Shown piece after piece: positions 52,875 through 63,756 of a stretch of 64,000 nt of DNA. Every line of letters starts with the position of its first letter. The stretch's first letter is position 1. The notes under the pieces were generated by a model. It was not told the DNA's origin. It did not search any database and worked only from the letters and a program-made list of their open reading frames with translations. Both the position numbers and the translations under genes were made by a program. The DNA is from Hippopus hippopus (lineage: Eukaryota; Mollusca; Bivalvia; Cardiida; Cardiidae): the NCBI GenBank assembly GCA_946811185.2, contig OX328106.1, positions 5,702,746 through 5,766,745 of the forward strand, in the 5' to 3' direction.

Positions 52875-53310
52875 TTGATTGATTGTATGGTGTTTAATGC
52901 GGTTTCCAACATTATTTCAGTTATATCACGGCGGCCAGTGCGCCTATCCATGCTTTCATGGAGCCTGAGTTTCTTTTACCAGTACGAAGCGCAATGTTCT
53001 TTTCAAGCCACTAGCTGCTTTTCCGTATAACCATCGTCGAAACAATTGTCAGTTACATCGCGGCGGCCAGTGCACCTATCCGTTCTTTCCTGGAGTTTCT
53101 TTTACCAGTACTCCGCACAATATTCTTTCCAAGCCACTGGCTCCTTTCCCACATAACCATCGTCGAACCAATGGTCAGTGGTGAGAGAAAAATGATTCCA
53201 GTCGCAATGACTATCATCGATACTTGGAAAGAAATTGGCCGAGCCAGGGATCGAAACAGCGACCCCCGTTCTCGAGTCCTATACCCTACCGGGTCTCTGC
53301 CCGCCTTTCA
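52875..53310 (-). repeat. Two stacked tRNA-SINEs, minus strand
   Basis: The 3' domain (CGGCGGCCAGTGC) occurs at 52,930 and again at 53,060, so the second insertion has partly duplicated the first. Head near 53,300 with GATCGAAACAGCGACCC. Confidence 0.7.
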
Positions 53311-53828
53311 AAGGGTCCTTAAAACTGGAGACTGGTTGGTAGATGGTTAAAGCGATAAATCCTTTAACCGCCCTGTATACCCAATGGACGTAGAAATCCT
53401 TAAGATTAGAATCTTAAAAGAACATTTTCAACTCTGCCCTTGTACGGAATTGTTCAGGAAAGTGAACAATATGGATCTAAGATCAGATTGCACGTTTTTT
53501 GCGGTCTGATCATGATCTATAATGACCGTAATGGCAACTAAATTAGTGACAGTCACTATAAAGGTAAATCTATAAGTGTACAGATTTTCTTTCTATTTAC
53601 TACTTATCCTGCTAAATAAGTGATATGAAACTTTTGGGCTGATGGTAAAAAAGAAAAAAAATTCTACTTCAAAAGTATTTTGGGGGAGGAAAAATATCTT
53701 CCTATCGGACAGTGTCGATCCAAGATTAGACTGCAAATTCTTTGCAGTTTTTTCTTGATCTAAGCTGTCCGCTAAAGATCATTGTCGCGCTTAGCAGCCT
53801 GTGGGTTAACAAAAACTTTGACAAACCA

Positions 53829-55070
53829 GGCTCATTCGGCATACCTTAGACCACGTATGTAGCGAATTGACCAATCAGCGATCATTATTTCAAAAGTATA
53901 TATCGAAGATACAACTCCCACAGCTGCACATCTAGATATACAACGATAGTATACCCTGCACGTTAATTCCGACAAGTTTTGTCTGCAATATCGAGTCAGA
54001 GCAAAATGTACTTTTCACGGTAAAACATAATTAGGAAAATATGACTCAGGGAATCGGATACAGCATTTCGATGGGTAAGTGAAATACTATTCTAAGTTCG
54101 TATACAATATACAAGCACTTAGAATAGTATTGCACTTACCTATCAATTTACTAAAGTAACCTCTTCAGTGGAGTGTGTTTTTGACAGAAGAAAAAATAAG
54201 ACTCCAGTAAGGAAAAAACTTATGTTCGCATTAGATAATATCACGGCGGTCTGCGAACCTATGCATACGTTTCCTGCCTTTCTCATACTACAACAAAACA
54301 ATAAGCAAGTTTTCTCTGTAATTTAAGAAACGTAAAATTTCATTTGTACTAAAAAATAAGAACAAATTCCACTGTGGTCTTGCGTTTGTTTGCAGTTTAA
54401 TAGCTAAGGTCATATCACGTCGGTCAATGCACCTATGCATGTGGTCTCTGGCTTTCTCACACCAATACTGACAAATTTTCTTTCCAAGTTACTGAGTACT
54501 TTTCTCACACGCATCAGAGGTAACATCCGAAAAATCGAGGGAAAGAGAGCTTGCCGCAACCGGGTATCGAACCTGCAACTACCAGCTCACTAGTCAGATT
54601 ACACTAGCCGCTGAGCTACCAGGCCGTGCAGATATTCACGTTTTGAACATGATTTTAAAAAAAAACATTTCTCAAAAACATTCTACTTGTTTTGTAATAA
54701 AATAGACAGTTCGGTCGAAACGTAACCTTTTCAAGATATTGCAGACAAATACTAGTTCGATCTTGAACACTCCACAATGAGGTTTACCTTGATCAAATAT
54801 CTTAAATAATAATTTAGCATTTTGATAGAAATTGTACCTTTTATTTGTTTCTTTTGAACCTCACGCAATCACTCTCATTTTAACCATCACAATGACTCCA
54901 TTTTGTGACAAGCTTTTTATCTCATACGCACATGTACATTTGACATGAACAGCACGAATAAATAGTCACGTGGTGTAAGTTAGAAAATCTCGTGCCGTGG
55001 TATATGGAAAATATACACTCGCTCGTGTATATTTCCAATATACCACGGCACTCGTTTTTTTCCATCCCAT
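53829..55070 (+). mobile_element. Palindrome-ended repeat element, copy 3 (1.24 kb)
   Basis: Absent from the parallel position in block B (36,618-36,626), where the flanks GACAAACCA and ACAAAG nearly touch. Starts near TTAGACCACGTATGTAGCGA and ends in the foldback CTCGTGCCGTGGTATATGG. It encloses a minus-strand tRNA-SINE (54,405-54,635). Confidence 0.8.
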
Positions 55071-55270
55071 ACAAAGACAAGCATTAGAAAAGGGGGGAGG
55101 AAAATTTGATTTTCTTATAGTTTAGAAAATATTGTGTATTGACAGTTTCTGCATTTGTCAACTGCAGGCGCGTGAAAAGTCGTATTAATGTAGTAACCGT
55201 ATTTTATCCCCGTTTCGATACCCTTCTATTGGTCTTAAAACTAGGGAATGACTAAAGGGCGTTACATAAT

Positions 55271-55520
55271 ATGAGCCATGCCCTGTGAAAAGGGGGCTTA
55301 GTGCATTTGCAAAAAGTATCGGCCCAGGTCAGCTTGCACAGTCCTGAGCAGACACTTTTAGCTATAGGCCAATTTTCTGCATGTCAAAGGACCTTTCTAC
55401 CTCATGATTCTGACGATTGTTGCACAAAATGAATTTTATTGACCTATAGCTATGTGATGGCCTGTTTGGTAAAATGCACCACGGAGATGTATTAAGCCCC
55501 CTTTTGCCAGAGCATGGCTT
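55271..55520. mobile_element. MITE-3 copy, block D
   Basis: ATGAGCCATGCCCTGTGAAA at the left, TTGCCAGAGCATGGC at the right. Confidence 0.75.
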
Positions 55521-56059
55521 TTATGGTTTAAATCTTATTTTTTCAACACGAGTCAGCAATTTTTGTTGGTTAAAACAAGCTCTACTAGACAGATTATTAC
55601 ATGTATATTCCTGTTTAAATATCAAATCAGATAATGATTGGTTATTTCAGTCGTTTCACGGCGACAGCTCATATTCAAATATTTCCTGGGTTTCGACAGT
55701 GCTAGGCTGGGGCTCTTAAGTGTCTTGCCCAAGGACACTCCCACAATAAGCACAGTGGATCCAGTGAGGCTCGAACTTGGGTCCTCCAGGTCACGAGTCC
55801 TACTTTTTATCACTGAGCCACACATGAGCCTTGAAAACAAGTCAGAGGTACATTAATAATGATATGCTACTTCAAATGCTGATTATCACCAGTTTCTTCA
55901 TCATCATCATCATCATCATCATCGTAATATATTCGTAGACGTCGTCAGCATCATTACCACCATTTTCACCATACAGTGCCATGTTATAGACCAATACTTG
56001 TGTTCCATATTTCCATATTCAAGCTGATAAGAAAAAAAAAAGCCCTACATGCAATGCAT

Positions 56060-56696
56060 TTTTAACTCTTATCCTGTTAAATAACTAACATGAAACTTTT
56101 AAGCCGATAGTAAAGATCCGAATAATGCTATTTCAAATTTATTTTTGGAGAAAAAGAAATATCTTCTTAACGGACAGTGTAGATCCAAGATCAGACTGCA
56201 CGTTCTGTGCAGTCTGATCTTGATCTACACTGTCCGCCAAAGGTCAGTGAGTCGTACTTATCAGCCTAAGGATTAAGGTGTCCCCGCAAATATTTTTCGG
56301 GACGTATAGCTTTTGTTTGGTCCGTCCGTCTGTCCGTCCGCTTTTATGTCCGGGTCATAACTTTTAACCTGTTATACTTTAAATTTGAATGAATATCGCC
56401 CTATCACGACGATTTATTATTTTTCATGTCGTGGGAACTGGAAAATGGTCGCTAGAGGACAGAGATGAAACAGATGTTTTACATTTAAGTCTCATCCCGC
56501 TAAATAAGTACAATGAAACTTTCAAACTGATAGTAAAAACCCATAGTTTGCTATTTCAAAGGTATATTTTCCGGAAAGATATCTCCATAACGGACAGTGT
56601 AGATTCAAGATCAGACTCTACGTTCTGTGCAGTCTGATCTTGACCTACACTGTTCGCAAAAGGTCGTTGAGTCATGCTTAGCAGCCTTGAGGTTAA
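56060..56696. mobile_element. Two MITE-2 copies
   Basis: 56,060-56,276 (TTAACTCTTATCCTGTTAAA to CAGCCTAAGGATTAA) and 56,490-56,696 (TCTCATCCCGCTAAATAAG to AGCAGCCTTGAGGTTAA). Both palindrome cores are clear. Confidence 0.83.
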
Positions 56697-57399
56697 TCTA
56701 TCAAATCGATTTGTATAAACATTGTAAAATATTGTAGAAGATATTTTTTACGCTCGTGTAGGTTTAGGCCTATTAACCATCTGTAAAAGACGGTATTTTA
56801 AGACAAGACACATCTTTCAAAAAAGATAGGCGGCGTAAATTTGCCCACAAGTAGGCAGGGGCCCTTTGAATAAACATGTATACATATATGACCATTCACA
56901 AATTTCTGTTTATTCATTCTTATCAGTACCAAAAAGTAGGTCAAAAGCCAGCACATTCAGCTACGCCGAACAAGTTTTGACCATTCTTTACATTCAAAGC
57001 TTGTTTTATCTGTAAGAAACTGAAGTTAAAATCGCCGAGTATGTGATATTCAGTGCGTAATTCCTCTACTTTCTTTATTTGTGCATCAAAACTGGAGATC
57101 TTTATGACAATTCGGCGGGCGATTAAAAAAAAGAAAGAAAAACACTAGAAAGGATTTCACATTTTTGTGACAAATTTCAACCCAAAAAGATTTTAAATAG
57201 TCCAATTGTAAATCAGGCACATGGTTATTTATGTAAACTAAAACCCGGCCACCTTTTTTATGCTTCGTTACCTTTCTTATAAAACCGAGAACTTTAAATA
57301 TTTAAGTCAACTAACAATTCCTTAAGATAAGTTTTACAAACTAATCTAAAGTTAACGAAGGACCACTTGTGTGCAACGACCGCTCCAAGGAATCGTGCC

Positions 57400-57560
57400 G
57401 AAAACTCTCGGGTCAAATAGTCAAAATATGATTCGATCCTCGCTTGGCGGCATGCTTCATGCAGAAAGCTACGCCCAGTACACGTGGACGCCAAGAAGGA
57501 CATGAAAAAGTGAACTGCCCGCTTGATATAATTGAAATATTGCTGAAAGCGGAGTAACAT
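57400..57560 (-). repeat. Decayed SINE
   Basis: Retains a CTTGATATAATTGAAATATT-type 3' domain followed by GCTGAAAGCGGAGTAAC on the plus strand; the head is not recognisable. The 104-residue minus-strand frame over it is not credible as a gene. Confidence 0.4.
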
Positions 57561-57574
57561 CTTCTTCAGTTCAG

Positions 57575-58900
57575 TTTCAAAATATTTTATTGTCATATAC
57601 ATGTACATGTTAACATAAGCGATACATAAATAAAACTTCTGCTACATGGAATGACACGTGTACATTGGCAAAGGGGTCTGGTCACAAGTTCTCACAACTT
57701 AGATTCGGCCATTCCCCTTCTCCAATTACATGTTTAAGAAACAACAGTCTTAATGGCAGCCGAAAAAAAAATTCAAACATTTCAGAAGTTAAGGAATAAT
57801 AAAGAAAAACAGATATTAATGAAATATCTGAACACCAAAGACTAAATTACAAGATAACAAAAGAGTGGTAAAGATAAAAAGATAGATTATCAGCCGGGAT
57901 TCGAGATTGGACAAGTCTGATGAAATGGCGACCCATACAGGATGCTGAGGATAGGCTGAAGGATACGGCACCCTAATTCGTGTAACATCGCCTTTTATCG
58001 TACGGATTTGGCTGAGACTCGGGTAATCCGTAATCGATGCAGGGAACCAGCATTTATCGGCCGATCGATTACGGATTACCCGAGTCTTAGCCGAATCCGT
58101 ACGTTTTTAGGCGAAGAAAGGCGATGTTACAAAAATCCGCATTAGGGTGCTCTATCCTAAAGGTACGTATAATAATCGGTAATTCAAACCTTCCTGAATC
58201 TTAAATAAATCCTGGACAGAATAAACTATTTCAATGTTATCATTAAGGCTCAAGTTATCAGATCCAAACGATAATAAATTTAAACTTAAACGGTTGTACT
58301 TACGAAGTTTACGAAATAACATCAATCTCTGCTTGTTATATGACGGGCAGTGAAAAAAATGATGTTCCGCATCTTCAACATGACAGCCACAGTGGCACGA
58401 ATTATTTTCCGAAATGTGGTTTTTGTGCAAGTCAAATTTCAGATCGCTGCAGTTGTTTCTTAACTTTGCATGAAAGACTGAGAATTTGCGATCTCCTACA
58501 CTATAGTATTTTGGGACTACGGACACTGAAAACTGATGGAGGATTGTTGACTTAAACATGGAAAGTGATTGTAGTGATTTTGTTTCCAATGGCAAGTTGT
58601 TTCTTAGAGAGATTTCTGACGGAATGAACGATTTTGCAAAGATTTCGATACGGCAGTCTATTGTTTCAATATCCTGAGAATTTCGAAGGGAGTATCTTGT
58701 ACAGTGGATGGAAACAGTTGACATAAAAATTATGGAACTTGCCAATTGATGGTTAAAATAAGGTTCTGGTATTTAAGTCTGATAGGCTCAGCCAACCGAT
58801 CTTAGTATACAGATTTTTAAGAGAAGTAGAAGTCCAATGACTATTCTTGCAGCTTCATGTTGAATCTCTTCAAGAGATTCTCTTTCAGTACATCTTCAAA
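57575..58900 (-). pseudogene. Non-LTR retrotransposon ORF2 3' end, decayed
   Basis: Minus strand. From about 58,900 a decayed frame reads LEEIQHEAARIV, a typical post-RT-core motif, followed by frameshifts and stops. The open part (58,152-58,745, 197 aa) has the C-terminal zinc-knuckle pattern C-x-C-x8-H-x4-C (CHCGCHVEDAEHHFFHC). A palindromic element at 57,961-58,156 interrupts the end of the frame and supplies its stop. The 3' UTR continues to about 57,575, with AATAAA near 57,594. No RT catalytic motif is in the window, so it is 5'-truncated and inactive. Confidence 0.8.
57961..58156. mobile_element. 196-bp foldback element in the LINE
   Basis: Arms of about 80-90 nt: GGATACGGCACCCTAATTCG mirrored as TGCGGATTTT..GGTGCTCTATCC variants, and GGTAATCCGTAATCGAT mirrored exactly at 58,065-58,081. 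The centre holds GGGAACCAGCATTTATCGG. Confidence 0.85.
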
Positions 58901-58955
58901 AAAACATAAAATGTCTTCGAGCCTTCAAGGTATAGTGCATACTCAAAGCTCTAAA

Positions 58956-59297
58956 TTAAAGATACATCTTTACTCATTTTCATCCAGTTTTTTAACCAAT
59001 TTTATCTTTATTTTATGAAACTATAATCATTCTTGTATCTCCGTGCCAAATGTTGCCCCTGACAGCTGCAAGGTTGCACAGATTACAACGGATAGAAAAT
59101 GCTTTTCATTCTATGGAAGCTATCCCCAGACATTACACCACAATTTCTTATTTAAATCGAAGACAGATCGCTGGCGTTTCTTAATTCCATATACCTTATA
59201 TCGATTTTTTATCTATGTTTACACAGCTAACTAGATTCTACACACTGTAAAGTTTTAACAGCGTTTGATCACTCTGGCTGTAAAGATGTATCTTTAA
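58956..59297. mobile_element. MITE-5, 342 bp, perfect 18-bp inverted ends
   Basis: TTAAAGATACATCTTTAC at 58,956-58,973 is exactly inverted at 59,280-59,297. No coding potential. A reversed relative starts at 63,757. Confidence 0.9.
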
Positions 59298-59329
59298 GTA
59301 GAATATATACATTCGGGGTCTTGAGAAAG

Positions 59330-59470
59330 TTCTAACTCTTACTCTCCATGATTTTCAAGATTTGAAGGTAACGCAACTTCTGATTGGCTAAACCAAATGG
59401 TTTAGTCAATCAGAAGTTGTGTTTCTTTCAAATTTCGAAAATTCTGGAAAATGAGATTATAAATGTGCCA
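59330..59470. repeat. TGATTGGCTAAACC palindrome, fifth copy
   Basis: The arms ACGCAACTTCTGATTGGCTA and AACCA mirror each other at 59,371-59,425. Same family as 15,732-15,798, 28,120-28,165, 36,205-36,262 and 44,285-44,345. Confidence 0.75.
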
Positions 59471-59720
59471 TGCTCTGGCAAAAGGGGGCTTAATGCATAT
59501 CCGTGATCCATGACTACCAAGCAAGATATCATATACTGGTGGATCAATAATTGCCACTTTTTTTTTTACAACCGACTTAATCATGAGGTAGACTGTTCCT
59601 TGGACATACAGTAAATTTACCAATAGCGAAAAGTGTCGGCCCAGGTCAGCCTGCGCAGGCTGACCTGGGTCGATACTTTTCGTAGTTGCATTAAGCCCCT
59701 TTTTCACAGAGCATAGCTCA
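59466..59720. mobile_element. MITE-3 copy with complete inner palindrome
   Basis: GCCATGCTCTGGCAAAAGGG at the left, TTTTCACAGAGCATAGC at the right; the inner palindrome GGTCAGCCTGCGCAGGCTGA is perfect. Confidence 0.85.
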
Positions 59721-59724
59721 ATTG

Positions 59725-60690
59725 ATTTTTTGAGAATAGTTGGTGAATGGAGACCCAGGTGAGCGTGTATCAACTATCAAATCTCTTGTTGCAGTACTCT
59801 CATAATTTCACGACCGACAGTTTGGCGCGGTAAAATTTAATTTGACGTGGTACAGAGCGACGGATTTTTACATCCAAGTTCTATTTCAATATGGAAAGTG
59901 TGAAATCTCATTTCGTTTTTTTTTTTTTTCACAACAGTTTTATCAATCATGTGCTCCAAGACAGTTGCAGATGGGGCGAGTTGAACTGTGAAAGAAAGTG
60001 AAGACCTCAAGGACGGCATATCCTTTATAAGGGAGGATATTATGTACAGCCTTGTTTGAGAAGACTAACCAACTCAATATATCGGCAGTCGAAGGCTGTG
60101 GCCCATGTATATCGGGTAACAAAACAGCCCACCTGTGACGAACTGTGACGAAAGGCAGGATAATGACAAAGGTGAACATTAACAACGTGTTAGTAAAATA
60201 TCACAGCTTGATCAAAAGTATTTGTCATTGAAAAAAAGATAAATCAAGAGCGATAGTCAATGCATTTGGCATACCTCGGGTGATCTGGTCATCAAGTCCC
60301 TCGGCTGTTTCACGTAGCTTGATATGCACCTACATTTCTACGGTATGTTTCTTCGACGGAAACATGCAATTTAACCATTCTTGAAATTATAAGGCTCCTC
60401 TTAAAAACAGAAAACTTGAGCCAGAGTTTTCTATCTGAATCCTTCTATGTGTATTTCTGCTGAAAAACAGTTTGTTCAGTCATTTTTTAATGTGGTTTAT
60501 GAATTCCGAATGAAGTTTTCACCGACAGATAGATAGGTATGAACAACTTTATCGTGGTTGTTTATGTCCTTGCTAATATATATGGGCGCCGCCATATTTG
60601 AGATCACGTGGTCGGCAGGTCAAATGGAAACTACCTCTATACAGACGAAGTTAGATGTAGGTAGGGAATCAGCCGATTTGTGATGAGTGC
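59725..60690. other. Unassigned stretch before LINE remnant
   Basis: No gene recognised. A possible 55-nt minus-strand exon (60,275-60,329) has splice-like edges, but nothing else supports it. Confidence 0.4.
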
Positions 60691-60695
60691 AATCA

Positions 60696-61604
60696 ATGGC
60701 TGATATTATTTCTTCTATTCGCAACAACATTATTATGATGAATCGAGCCAGAGAACTCCAGCGTAAAATCTGCAAACATATTCAAGGTCTCCCAGACAGA
60801 ACTTCCTCAACTGCCATACATGTGCTTTTTGGAGTTGAACCGATTGAATCTGTGACAGACAGAAATAGACTATCCCTCTTCATGAACATAGCACGGCTGC
60901 AAGGATCAGTAGAAAATGAAGTCATGTCTAGACAAATTAGTATGGCATCAATTAGCGGGAAATCTTTTACATCAGGTATTAGAAGTATTCTAGAAAAGTA
61001 CAATCTTCCAGATATCAGAACATTATTTAATAATCAGTCCAACAAAGAGAAGTGGAAAAAGATGATACAAATAGCTATTGGTTCATTCTGGTATAATTTA
61101 TGGACTGAAAATCAGAAAACCAAATCAACGTTGAAACATCTCAAAATCCAGCAAAACCCTCACAGACAGCCACATAATATCTGGAAGTCGGCATATCCTC
61201 AAATTCAAAATGTTAGGCGTGCTGAAACTAAATCCAGATTGATTACAGGTACTTACACTTTACAAGAAAATGCAGCAAAGTACAATAATAACCAAACTTC
61301 TTCGACATGTTTACTCTGCAAAGAAGAAGTGGAAACCTTAGAACATTTTATTCTATCTTGCAAAGCCCTGACAAATATCAGAAACAAATATACTCTCTCT
61401 ATAAAAAGAATTATTGGTGATAGAGGGTACTTAAACCTTAAACGAAATGGTAATCTACTACAGTGTATACTAGACTGTACACATGAAACTATCCAAAACC
61501 ATCTGAAACTTAACGGTAAACAAACCAGAGATATTGAAAGATGCTCTCAGTTTTTATGCTGGCCTCTACACCAAGAAAGATCACGCCTCATCTCAAACAA
61601 TTAG
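60696..61604 (+). pseudogene. Non-LTR retrotransposon ORF2 C-terminal fragment
   Basis: Open frame of about 302 residues from the ATG at 60,696; a TGA lies in frame just upstream at 60,684. QRKICKHIQGLPDRTSSTAIHVLFGVEPIE (two parts: the LPDRT and GVEPIE motifs) is typical of the region after the RT core. CLLCKEEVETLEHFILSC gives the zinc-knuckle C-x2-C-x8-H-x4-C near residue 210. No RT catalytic box or endonuclease is present, so this is a 5'-truncated copy of a full ORF2. It is still open, which suggests a fairly recent insertion. Confidence 0.8.
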
Positions 61605-61850
61605 CAAGGAAATAAATTTTAATCGCAATAATCAGCCTAGATGCGCGATAATGTTAAAATATAGACTAATCATGTCGTATTACGTGAAGGCTAGCTACTG
61701 GTTCGCGCCTAACAAACCTATGCTTAATAAAATAGATAGTGTGCTTACAATATAGTGACAAATTCTCATCCGCGAGAAGAATATCCTTCAAGAAGGAGTG
61801 CCACAGTGCAAGTGTGGGAAAATATCTGAGACAACAACAACAACAACAAT
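61605..61850 (+). repeat. 3' UTR and CAA-repeat tail of the LINE fragment
   Basis: Follows the stop directly and ends at GAGACAACAACAACAACAAC, a likely short-repeat tail of a non-LTR element. End inferred. Confidence 0.55.
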
Positions 61851-61890
61851 GGATAACGGGAGAGATCTAGAGCTACATAGTCTACTACAA

Positions 61891-62065
61891 TTAACCCTAA
61901 AGCTGCTAAGCAAGAGTCACTGACCTTTTGCGGACTGTGCAGTCTGATCTTTGGTCAACACTGTCCGATAAGGACATATTTTCCCCCATAAATTACCTTT
62001 GAAATAACAACATTTTGTTTTTTTACAATCGGCTTAAAAGTTTCATCTCAGTTATTTAGCAGGAT
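61891..62065. mobile_element. MITE-2 copy, right end truncated
   Basis: TTAACCCTAAAGCTGCTAAG at the left, CTGTGCAGTCTGATCTTTGG core, GTTATTTAGCAGGAT at the right without the final TTAA. It abuts the FReD repeat array. Confidence 0.75.
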
Positions 62066-62069
62066 ATAG

Positions 62070-62967
62070 CGGGCGAATAGGTTGCTAATAGGAGATAGGT
62101 GGCTAATGTGAGAGATCGACATGTACAGAGTCGACTGCAATCAATTGAGGACGCTATCTCGGCAAGCGACACAATGTAGCTAATGAGCTCTAGAGATCGA
62201 GAGTACAGAATCGACTACAATCAATGGAGGACAATATCTCGGCGACCGACAAGGTGGCTAATGAGAGAGATCGACAGTACAGAATCGACTTCAATCAATG
62301 GAGGTCACTATCTCGGCGAGTGACACAATGTAGCTAATGAGAGAGATCGAGAGTACAGAGTCGACTGCGATCAATGGAGGACACCATCTCGGCGATCGAC
62401 AAGGTGGCTAATGAGAGAGATCAACAGGTACAGAGTCGACTGCAGTCGGTGGAAGACACTATCTCGGCGAGCAAATAGGCGGCTAATAAGAGATATCGAG
62501 AGGTACAGAGTCGATTGCAATAAATGGAAGACACCATCTCGGCGAGCGAAAAGGCGATTAATAAAAGAGATCGAGAGGTACAGAGTCAATTGCAATCAAT
62601 GGAGGACACTATCTCGGTGAGCGAAAAGGCAGCTTTTAAGAGATATCAATAGGTACAGAGTCGATTTCAATCAATTGAGGACATTATCTCGGCAATTGAC
62701 AAGGTGGCTAATAAGAGATATCGAGAGGTACAGAGTAGACTACAATCAATGGAGGACAATATCTTGGTGAGCGGAATAAGAGATATCGAGAGTCGATTGC
62801 AATCAATGGAGGACAATATATCGGCGAGCAAAAAGGTGGCTACTAAGAGATATTGAGAGGTACAGAGTCGATTGCAATCTATGGAGGACATTATCTCGGC
62901 GATCGACAAGGTGGCTAATGTCAGATCGACATGTACAGAGTAGACTACAATCAGTAAAGTGTGCGAC
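62070..62967 (+). repeat. 75-bp tandem repeat, about 12 units, decayed coiled-coil coding
   Basis: GAGG anchors fall at 62147, 62227, 62301, 62377, 62452, 62527, 62602, 62677, 62752, 62809 and 62884, mostly 75 bp apart. In the frame of the downstream FReD the unit reads 25 residues such as EKAINKRDREVQSQLQSMED plus TISVS, heptad-like and charged. Stops (TAG, TAA, TGA) and indels are scattered through the array. Confidence 0.88.
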
Positions 62968-63690
62968 ATGGTGGCCAATAAGAGAGATCAAGAAGTTCAG
63001 GATCAGCTGCGATCTATGACGGAAACGATAGAGAACATTTACCACAACATGACAACATTTATGACTATGCTCAGCAAAAGAATAGAGGAACATTTATTTA
63101 AAGCCCAGTTATCAAACATTCTAATTACCAACATGAATTGTAAAGCTGTGCCAGGGAGTGGGGTCTATATTCTTTCTCTGCCATTAATCATGCGAAATGT
63201 GACTCTTTATTGCAACCAGGACCCAGATGGCGGTGGATGGATTGTGTTTACGAGATGTCAAGAAGGTTCCGTGAACTTCACACGCTCTTTGTTTGACTAT
63301 AGACACGGATTTGGGAGTCCGGACGACGAATCTTGGGCGTGAATCAAGTTTTTACACAAGTTGACAAAGGCAAGACCATTGCAATTGAGAATAGATATGG
63401 AGGACTTTGACGGGAATACAGCGTTTGTAATGTATGAGGAATTTCAAGTTGGTGCTAAGGAAGACAAATATAGACTGCAAGTGCGTTGGTATGGTGGAAG
63501 TGCTGGGGTCTATCTTACAGATACAAGTCTTTCACGTTGCAAGTATGCGGGAGTGCAGTTTAGTACGTTTGATTCCGATAACAACAAATACGTGTATAAT
63601 TGTGTGTATAATAGAGATACAAATGTGGCTGGTGGTACAGTCTCATCTACAGATGAGGCTCTCAAGCATGTCGAAATGAAAATATGTTAA
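62968..63690 (+). pseudogene. Fibrinogen-related (FReD) protein, interrupted
   Basis: FReD lectins are secreted proteins used in innate recognition; molluscs have large families of them. From M at 62,968 a short coiled coil (VANKRDQEVQDQL) leads to NCKAVPGSGVY at 63,136, then DPDGGGWIVFTR, GSVNFTRSLFDY and GFGSPDDE. A TGA at 63,340-63,342 replaces the Gly of the usual WLG; the same frame continues with FLHKLTKARPLQLRIDMEDF, FQVGAKEDKYRL and FSTFDSDNNKY. The usual CA...WW..C..ANLNG binding-pocket segment is missing and the end passes to EALKHVEMKIC. Hence a nonsense codon plus an internal loss: a pseudogene. Alternatives are a selenocysteine codon (unlikely) or an assembly error at that one base. 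Confidence 0.85.
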
Positions 63691-63756
63691 CCTCATGGTA
63701 TCGATACATACGAATACATGAAAAACATGAACAGGTATATTTAAACTACTTAATCC

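Larger units (their letters stand above)
49400..57200. repeat. Segmental block D (reverse)
   Basis: Reverse of block A from 49,400; parallel to block B through 57,200. Holds SINEs (49,995-50,245; 52,875-53,310; 55,640-55,830, all minus), MITE-2 copies and one extra 1.24-kb element. No gene recognised. Confidence 0.75.

Noticed and set aside
57294..57608. 104-residue minus-strand frame
   Set aside because: It overlaps a SINE 3' domain and the LINE 3' UTR, with no recognisable motif.
60275..60329. Possible 55-nt minus-strand exon with AG and GT edges
   Set aside because: Too short, and no neighbouring exon or homologue to support it.
62411..62620. 69-residue frame with a REINRYRVDCSRW-like repeat
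   Set aside because: It is another frame of the 75-bp array; the FReD-linked frame fits better and continues into the lectin domain.
63340..63342. TGA in the FReD as a selenocysteine codon
   Set aside because: The position is a conserved glycine in the family and the gene has other losses, so a nonsense mutation is simpler.
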